Source: Sphingomonas profundi
Lineage (GTDB): Bacteria > Pseudomonadota > Alphaproteobacteria > Sphingomonadales > Sphingomonadaceae
Direction of reading: 5' to 3'
DNA length: 64,000 nt
NCBI RefSeq assembly: GCF_009739515.1
Contig: NZ_CP046535.1
Location: forward strand, 3,162,001-3,226,000
Of the stretch, positions 57,798-64,000 are shown piece after piece. Made by a program: the position numbers and the translations under genes. Numbering within the stretch: the first letter of the stretch is position 1; the number at the start of each line of letters is the position of its first letter. A model generated the notes under the pieces. It worked only from the letters and a program-made list of their open reading frames with translations. It was not told where the DNA came from and searched no databases.

Positions 57798-59513
57798 TCA
57801 GGCGTCTCCTTGGCGCGCGTCCGCGCGGATCAGGTCACGCACGACCAGGGCGGCGCGGGCCGGATCCTGTCGCACGAAGTTGCGGATCAGCTCGGCGCGG
57901 GCGGTGTAGCCGGGCGCCGCCTCGATCATCTCCAGGGTCACGGCGCCGCCCTCGCGGGCCTGATCGGTGATGGCGCTCGCCATGTCCTTGCCGATCGCGG
58001 CGCGAGCCTCTGCGGCGGCCTCCACCCGGGCGGTAGCGGCGGCGGCGCGGCGCTTCAGCAGCGGCCGGCCGATGCCGAACACCAGCAGCGCGGCGATCAG
58101 CAGGGCGGAGAGGTTGCGCGCCAGCAGGCCGACCCACGGCTTGTCCCACCATTTGCCGGCGTCCTCCGGCGCCACGTCGGCGAACTTGCGGGCGGAGAGC
58201 GCCACCACGTCGCCGCGCTGCTGGTCAAAGCCCACGGCGCCCTTGATCAGCGCCTCCAGCTGCGCCAGCTCGGCCGGCGTGCGCTTGCCCTTGGCGGGAT
58301 CCTTCAGCGCCACCGCCACCGACAGGCGACGCACGGTGCCGACCGGGTTCTTGGTGACGGACACCTCGCGGCCCAGCTCGAAGGTGCGGTTATACTGCTC
58401 GGTCGTCTTCGCCGCCTCGCCGGTGGCGGCGGGCGCGCCCGGCGCGGTGGGGGTCGTCGTGCCGTTCGGCGCGGCGGCCACCTGGGCCGCCGGCGGCGCC
58501 TGGTTGCTCAGCGCGCCGGGGATGCCACCGACCGCGCCGGGGCCGTCCGGACCGCCGGTCTTGGTCCAGCCGCCGGTCTCGGCGCGCACCGCCGTGGCGT
58601 CCTTCGGATAGCTCTCGCGCGTGGCCTGCACCTCGGCGAAATCCAGGTCGGCATGCACTTCTGCGGTGAAGTTGCCCTCGCCCAGCAGCGGCGTCAGCAG
58701 CTTGCGCAGGCCCTCCTGGTAGCGCGCCTCCATCTTCGCCTGGATCGCGATCTGGCGCTCGCTGGCGTCGCTCGCCGGATCGCCGCCATCGCGCGACAGC
58801 AGCTGCCCGGTCTGGTCGACGATCGAGACGGCGTCGGGCGCCAGGCCAGGCACGGAGGATGCGACGAGGTGCTGCATCGCCGCCACCTGTGCGTCGCTCA
58901 GAGATCGGCCGCCCATCAGGGTCAGCATCACCGATGCCGCCGGCTGCGATCGATCGCGCAGGAACACGCTCGGCTGCTCCATCGCCAGGTGGACGCGCGC
59001 CTTCTGGACGGCGTCGATCTGCTCGATCGTGCGGGCGAGGTCCATCTCGCGCGCGCCGCGCAGCCGCTCGCCCTCCACCGCGCGCGAGGCGCCGAGCGGC
59101 AGGGAGGAGATCATCGCATCGCCGTCCGGCGCGCTCTTGGGCAGGCCGGCCTGGGCCAGCATCATTTTGGCCCGGTAGAAATCGTCGTCGGCCACCGTCA
59201 GCGTGCCGGTGGCGCGATCGATCGTGTACTTGATGCCCGCGCCGGTCAGCGATTCCGCCACCGCCGCCTTGTCGGCATCGGCGAGGCCGCGGAACAGATC
59301 GCGCTGCGGCGGCTGGCTGAACAGGAACCAGGCGAGCGCGGCCACGCCCAGCAGGGCGATCAGCCCCACCATCGGCAGGCTTTTGGCGACGGCCGGCTGG
59401 GCGGTGAACGCCCGCACCCGGCTGAGGATGGCGCCCGCGCCGCCGGAGGCGGGGCTGGGGATCAGCGCGCGGCCGGGGGCGGCGGCGTCGGCGGTGGCGA
59501 TCAGGTCCGCCAT
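57798..59513 (-). CDS. fliF: Flagellar MS-ring protein FliF
   Basis: 571 residues: a first membrane helix near residues 48-65, a YscJ-like periplasmic domain (YTIDRATGTLTV, RVHLAMEQPSVFLRD), a second helix near 470-490, and a C-terminal cytosolic tail that binds FliG. It forms the MS-ring. Central Gly/Pro/Thr-rich linker. Starts 1 bp after the fliE stop. Confidence 0.95.
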   Translation of the reverse strand: MADLIATADAAAPGRALIPSPASGGAGAILSRVRAFTAQPAVAKSLPMVGLIALLGVAALAWFLFSQPPQRDLFRGLADADKAAVAESLTGAGIKYTIDRATGTLTVADDDFYRAKMMLAQAGLPKSAPDGDAMISSLPLGASRAVEGERLRGAREMDLARTIEQIDAVQKARVHLAMEQPSVFLRDRSQPAASVMLTLMGGRSLSDAQVAAMQHLVASSVPGLAPDAVSIVDQTGQLLSRDGGDPASDASERQIAIQAKMEARYQEGLRKLLTPLLGEGNFTAEVHADLDFAEVQATRESYPKDATAVRAETGGWTKTGGPDGPGAVGGIPGALSNQAPPAAQVAAAPNGTTTPTAPGAPAATGEAAKTTEQYNRTFELGREVSVTKNPVGTVRRLSVAVALKDPAKGKRTPAELAQLEALIKGAVGFDQQRGDVVALSARKFADVAPEDAGKWWDKPWVGLLARNLSALLIAALLVFGIGRPLLKRRAAAATARVEAAAEARAAIGKDMASAITDQAREGGAVTLEMIEAAPGYTARAELIRNFVRQDPARAALVVRDLIRADARQGDA

Positions 59514-59514
59514 G

Positions 59515-59868
59515 TCAGACCGGCATGCTCATGATATCCTTGTACGCAGACAAGAGCTTGTTCCTCACCTGAAGCGTCGCCTGGAAGCCGACCGAGGCCT
59601 GCTCGCGCGAGAGCATCACGGCGGCGATGTCCGTCGTCTCGCCCTTCTCGTACGCCTCGGACGCGGCGCCCGCCTGCGATTGCAGCGCGTTCACCTCGCT
59701 CAAGGCGCCGCGCAGCGCCTGGGTGAAGTCGGCCTTCGGCGCGTCCGCCGGGGTCGGCGCGGCGACGGGAGCGGCGATGGCGGAGCCGGCCGCCTTCTGC
59801 AGCGCGCTGTTCTGCTGGAGGATGGCGTTGCGCATCGCCAGCAGGCTGGAAGGATTGATCGTGTTCAT
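59515..59868 (-). CDS. fliE: Flagellar hook-basal body protein FliE
   Basis: 117 residues. The C terminus (LSREQASVGFQATLQVRNKLLSAYKDIMSMPV) is the FliE signature for the MS-ring to rod junction. First structural gene of the operon, 14 bp after the regulator gene. Confidence 0.94.
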   Translation of the reverse strand: MNTINPSSLLAMRNAILQQNSALQKAAGSAIAAPVAAPTPADAPKADFTQALRGALSEVNALQSQAGAASEAYEKGETTDIAAVMLSREQASVGFQATLQVRNKLLSAYKDIMSMPV

Positions 59869-59882
59869 GCGGTGCTATCCGG

Positions 59883-61163
<1,281 letters not shown>

Positions 61164-61215
61164 GTGCGTACCCCATTGTCTCGCGGTCCGAAAACCGCTG
61201 GTTGGGCGTAAATCC

Positions 61216-61230
61216 GCAAGGGGCGTGCCA
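61216..61230 (-). promoter_or_regulatory. Sigma-54 (RpoN) -24/-12 promoter
   Basis: Read on the minus strand, TGGCACGCCCCTTGC, an exact TGGCAC-N5-TTGC match. It lies 53 bp before the regulator start at 61163, so it can drive regulator-fliE-F-G and the following genes. Confidence 0.85.
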
Positions 61231-61400
61231 GGAAAAGGCAGTGGCGGATTTCCGCGGGCAAAGCTTATCAAGCAGTTAACGCCGCGCATGCGCTACGCGC
61301 GCGCGAGCCCGCGTGGCACCCGTGCGCAACGCGCGCGTCAAGAATCCGACAGGGGATCGTCGGCAAACCGACGCGTCGGAAATGGCCGCGAAAATCCGGT

Positions 61401-61427
61401 TTAAGCTTCGGCCGCCGTCGCCGTTAC
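61401..61427 (+). promoter_or_regulatory. Sigma-28 (FliA)-like promoter for flagellin
   Basis: TTAAGCTT, an 11-nt spacer, then GCCGTTAC. Against TAAAGTTT-N11-GCCGATAA the match is 6 of 8 in each half with exact spacing. The -10 ends 66 bp before the flagellin GTG. Confidence 0.6.
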
Positions 61428-61492
61428 CTGGATCGTGGCTGCTGCGGACCGAACCCGCTGGCCCTCATTTTTCCAGCGGGAAGGAAAGACCA

Positions 61493-62404
61493 GTGACCGT
61501 CATCAACACCAACTCCGCCGCTCTCCGCGCGCAGAACGCCTCGCGCAACGCCAGCATGGACATGAGCCAGGCGATGGAGCGCCTGTCGTCGGGCAAGCGC
61601 ATCAACTCCGCCAAGGACGACGCCGCCGGCCTCGCCGTGGCGACGCGCATGACCTCCGACATCCGCGGCCTGACCGTCGCCATCCGCAACGCGAACGACG
61701 GCATCTCGCTGGCGCAGACGGCGGAGAGCGCGATGGGCGACGTGACCAACATCCTGCAGCGGATGCGCGAGCTTGGCGTGCAGTCGGCCAACGGCACCAT
61801 CTCCGACAGCGACCGCTCGAACCTGCAGATCGAGGTGGCGCAGTTGAAGGACCAGATCGGCAACATCGCGACCCGCAGCACCTTCAACAACATCTCGATC
61901 GTCGCCGGCGACTCCACCGCGACCGCCAACACCAACGGCACCACCGCCGCCAAGTCGTTCACGCTGCAGACGGGCGTGAAGGCGAGCGAGACGGTCTCCT
62001 TCTCGGTGATCTCGCTGAAGGCCGCCGATCTGGGCGCCGATCCGGCCGCCACCGCGGCGACGGTGAACGCCGGCTCCGCCACCGCGCCGACCCGCGTGAG
62101 CGACCTCGATCTCTCGACCGCCGCCAACTCCACCGCCGCGCTCGCCGTGATCGATCGCGCGCTGACGCAGGTGACGGCCGGCCGCGCGAACCTGGGCGCC
62201 GTGCAGAACCGCCTCGACGCGACGGTCGACAACCTGACCTCCACCTCGACGAACCTGACCGACGCCCGCTCGCGCATCGAGGATGCCGACTTCTCGGTCG
62301 AGACGACCGCGCTCGCCAAGTCGCAGATCCTCAGCCAGGCGGCCACCGCCATGCTGGCCCAGGCCAATCAGAGCCAGCAGGGTGTCCTGAGCTTGCTCCG
62401 CTAA
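61493..62404 (+). CDS. fliC: Flagellin
   Basis: 303 residues starting at a GTG with AAGGAAAG upstream. The N-terminal D0/D1 ([52 protein letters not shown]) and C-terminal D1/D0 ([37 protein letters not shown]) are conserved. A short, variable Thr/Ala-rich middle lies between them. Exported by the flagellar apparatus as the filament subunit. It is the only plus-strand flagellar gene in the window, with its own promoter and terminator. Confidence 0.96.
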   Translation: MTVINTNSAALRAQNASRNASMDMSQAMERLSSGKRINSAKDDAAGLAVATRMTSDIRGLTVAIRNANDGISLAQTAESAMGDVTNILQRMRELGVQSANGTISDSDRSNLQIEVAQLKDQIGNIATRSTFNNISIVAGDSTATANTNGTTAAKSFTLQTGVKASETVSFSVISLKAADLGADPAATAATVNAGSATAPTRVSDLDLSTAANSTAALAVIDRALTQVTAGRANLGAVQNRLDATVDNLTSTSTNLTDARSRIEDADFSVETTALAKSQILSQAATAMLAQANQSQQGVLSLLR

Positions 62405-62440
62405 CCGAACGGGACTGGTCCTCCCATAGCGGGGCATGAG

Positions 62441-62473
62441 AGCCCCCGGCGCACCACCCCCGCGCCGGGGGCT
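62441..62473 (+). terminator. Hairpin terminator after flagellin
   Basis: A perfect 12-bp stem (AGCCCCCGGCGC at 62441-62452, GCGCCGGGGGCT at 62462-62473) lies 36 bp after the flagellin stop. Very GC-rich, with only short T-containing sequence after it. Confidence 0.7.
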
Positions 62474-62530
62474 CGCCTCGTTGCCGATGCGGCGCGCGGC
62501 GCGGCGGCGACTGACTCTATAGTACCGGCT

Positions 62531-62857
62531 CTATATAAGGCGCCGCAGCACGCTCTGCTCGCCGCGCCGCCGGCGCAGCAGCCGCTCCTGCCGCCGCCAG
62601 TAGGTGAGCGCCGCCGTGAAGGACGTCGCGCCCACCGCCAGCACGATAAGCGACAGCGGCAGATAGGCGATCGGCCGCAACCACAGCGTCGCCGGCCGCC
62701 ACTCGCTCACGCTCGCCAGGGTCGGCCAGCGGCGGCGCGCGAGCCACACGATCGCCTCGCCCATCAGCACCAGCGGCGACGACAGGGCGAGGAACCCCGT
62801 CGCGATCGTCAGCCAGTTGCCGATCCGGCACCGCGCCTCGATCCGCTCCATGTCCAT
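62531..62857 (-). CDS. Small two-helix membrane protein of unknown function
   Basis: 108 residues from the ATG at 62857 (or 62851). Two membrane helices (about residues 17-40, WLTIATGFLALSSPLVLMGEAIVWL, and 65-85, LRPIAYLPLSLIVLAVGATSF) are followed by an Arg-rich tail (RRQERLLRRRRGEQ). I recognise no family. It lies between fliA and flagellin but its link to motility is not shown. The longer frame to 62923 is less likely. Confidence 0.6.
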   Translation of the reverse strand: MDMERIEARCRIGNWLTIATGFLALSSPLVLMGEAIVWLARRRWPTLASVSEWRPATLWLRPIAYLPLSLIVLAVGATSFTAALTYWRRQERLLRRRRGEQSVLRRLI

Positions 62858-63023
62858 CCGCCGCCTCGTCCGCCGTCCTGCGGGCATGCCATAGCGTCGA
62901 TCCGCCCGCGCGCAAATGCGCACGAGCGGGCGTGGGTTCGCGGCTGGCGTGGACGCGCGGTGTTGGCGCTTACCGTGTCTATCCGGTCAGCGACGCGGGG
63001 TTGGCGCGGGCCGGAGCCGGCGC

Positions 63024-63755
63024 TCAGCGCCACTCCTTTAGAGAAAGGCGCAGCTTGTCCAGCGCAGCCTTCTTGATCTGGCAGACGCGCGCCGCGCCGA
63101 CACCCAGCGTCTGGCCGATCTCCTCCAGGTTCATCTCCTCGACGAAGTAGAGCTGGAGCACCATCTTCTCGCGCTCCGGCAGGTCGCCGATGCGCTCGGC
63201 CAGGGCGGCGCTCAGCTCGCCCCGCTCGATGCTCACGTCCACCCGCTCCTCCACGTCGGCGAACCACATCGACTGGTCGGAATAGACCTCGTCGAGCGAA
63301 TCGTGGTGGACGCTCTCGGTGGTGTCGACCAGCTCGCGATAGGCGGCCGGCTCCAGCCCCATGGCCTTTGCCATCTCGCTCTCGCTCGCGGCGCGGCCCA
63401 GGCTGTTCTCCAGCTTGGCGCGGGCGGCGTTCATCGCCTTGCGCTTGCCCATCGCCGATCGGCAGATCGTCGCGTGGCGGCGCAGGTGATCGATCATCGC
63501 GCCGCGGATCCGCATCGAGGCGTAGGTGGCGAAGGCGTGGCCGCGATCCTCGTAGCCGCCGGCCGCCTCCACCAGCGCCACCATGCCGATCTGCACCAGA
63601 TCCTCGATATCGAGGGCGGTGGAGACGCGGCCGTGCACGTGCCACGCGATGCGCCGCACCAGCGGCATGTGGGCGCGGGCGAGATCCGCCGGCGACGTCC
63701 TGTCGGGCCGGCGCTTGTAGGTGGCGGGTGCCTCCTGAGCGTCAGTCAACCCCAT
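63024..63755 (-). CDS. fliA: RNA polymerase sigma factor FliA (sigma-28)
   Basis: 243 residues from the ATG at 63755 (MGLTDAQEAPATYKRRPD). Region 2: LVRRIAWHVHGRVSTALDIEDLVQIGMVALVEA and FATYASMRIRGAMIDHLRR. Region 4 with its helix-turn-helix: LPEREKMVLQLYFVEEMNLEEIGQTLGV. It directs late flagellar transcription; matching promoter boxes precede fliC and fliD here. The start overlaps the flhG 3' end by 14 bp, the usual coupled order flhG-fliA. Confidence 0.95.
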   Translation of the reverse strand: MGLTDAQEAPATYKRRPDRTSPADLARAHMPLVRRIAWHVHGRVSTALDIEDLVQIGMVALVEAAGGYEDRGHAFATYASMRIRGAMIDHLRRHATICRSAMGKRKAMNAARAKLENSLGRAASESEMAKAMGLEPAAYRELVDTTESVHHDSLDEVYSDQSMWFADVEERVDVSIERGELSAALAERIGDLPEREKMVLQLYFVEEMNLEEIGQTLGVGAARVCQIKKAALDKLRLSLKEWR

Positions 63756-64000
63756 TGCTATGCTCCAGTCCGAAGAAGCGGGAACCGCCGGGGCACGGCG
63801 GCATGTCGATGGTCTCAAACGCGTGGGCCAGCCGCAGCACGGCGGCCGACGCACGGGATTCCGGATAGGCGGCAAGGCAGGGCCGCTTGCGCATGATCGC
63901 CATGCGCATATGCTCGTCGCGCGGCAGCGAGCCCAGATAGTCGAGCTCGGACGGCAGGAAGCGCGACGCCACGTCGTGGAAGCGGCCGAACAGGTCGCGT
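63742..64000 (-). CDS. flhG: FlhG-like MinD/ParA ATPase, C-terminal part
   Basis: The last 85 residues of a protein that continues beyond the window: FGRFHDVASRFLPSELDYLGSLPRDEHMRMAIMRKRPCLAAYPESRAS, typical of the FlhG/FleN C terminus (conserved DYLG and P-D-E blocks). FlhG controls flagellar number and placement with FlhF. The ATPase motifs lie outside the window. Coupled to fliA by a 14-bp overlap. Confidence 0.8.
   Translation of the reverse strand, partial: RDLFGRFHDVASRFLPSELDYLGSLPRDEHMRMAIMRKRPCLAAYPESRASAAVLRLAHAFETIDMPPCPGGSRFFGLEHSNGVD

Noticed and set aside
61313-61327. Possible second sigma-54 promoter (TGGCACCCGTGCGCA) before flagellin
   Set aside because: The GG to GC spacing is one base short of the -24/-12 rule; the sigma-28 boxes explain the gene better.

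Overview
The window is GC-rich (roughly 70 percent) with dense, overlapping genes. It reads as an alphaproteobacterial chromosome, most likely a Sphingomonas or close relative. The basis is a PEPxxWA-type C-terminal anchor protein, mipZ next to panC, the ligase-associated DNA-repair set, and a flagellar cluster led by a FlbD/FleQ-like sigma-54 regulator. No rRNA, tRNA or CRISPR array was seen.

Layout. 0-2.6 kb: an mprF-like lysyl-phosphatidylglycerol synthase, cut by the window start and carrying a frameshift, coupled to an AcvB/VirJ-type hydrolase. 2.7-2.9 kb and 11.7-11.9 kb: two copies, in opposite orientation, of a MITE-like repeat. 3-11.6 kb: small proteins, a phosphatase, a GGDEF/EAL protein, aconitase, a cupin protein and a DUF885 peptidase-like protein. 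11.9-16.4 kb: a compact cluster of a free-standing lipoyl-domain protein, two SGNH-like proteins, two family 2 glycosyltransferases and a transglutaminase-like protein; I cannot assign it to a described pathway. 16.5-22.9 kb: an outer-membrane protein, a PHA-system protein and the ligase-associated repair genes (PdeM, Lhr-like helicase, exonuclease). An AT-richer Fic toxin/inhibitor pair sits where the partner ATP-dependent ligase is often found.

23.8-36.4 kb is housekeeping: phosphohexomutase, J-domain protein, mipZ, panC, a GNAT/GDPD/RidA operon, argG, an EF-hand protein, cyclopropane synthase, a TauE-type transporter and rlmN. 36.5-44.2 kb carries dnaN, recF and gyrB (replication genes usually near an origin, but without dnaA here). 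They are interrupted by an AT-richer two-gene island encoding a DUF2335 membrane protein.

44.3-64 kb is a flagellar regulon. On the minus strand, reading from high to low coordinates, it runs flhG (partial)-fliA, then after the plus-strand flagellin gene the sigma-54 regulator-fliE-F-G-H-I-J-K-L-M-N-O-P-Q-R-flhB, then fliD-fliS. A consensus -24/-12 promoter precedes the regulator. Sigma-28-like promoters with the expected 11-nt spacer precede fliC and fliD, and fliA itself is in the window, so the middle and late levels of the hierarchy can be read directly. fliK is frameshifted, and short REP palindromes invade the flhB-fliR gap and the 5' end of fliP.
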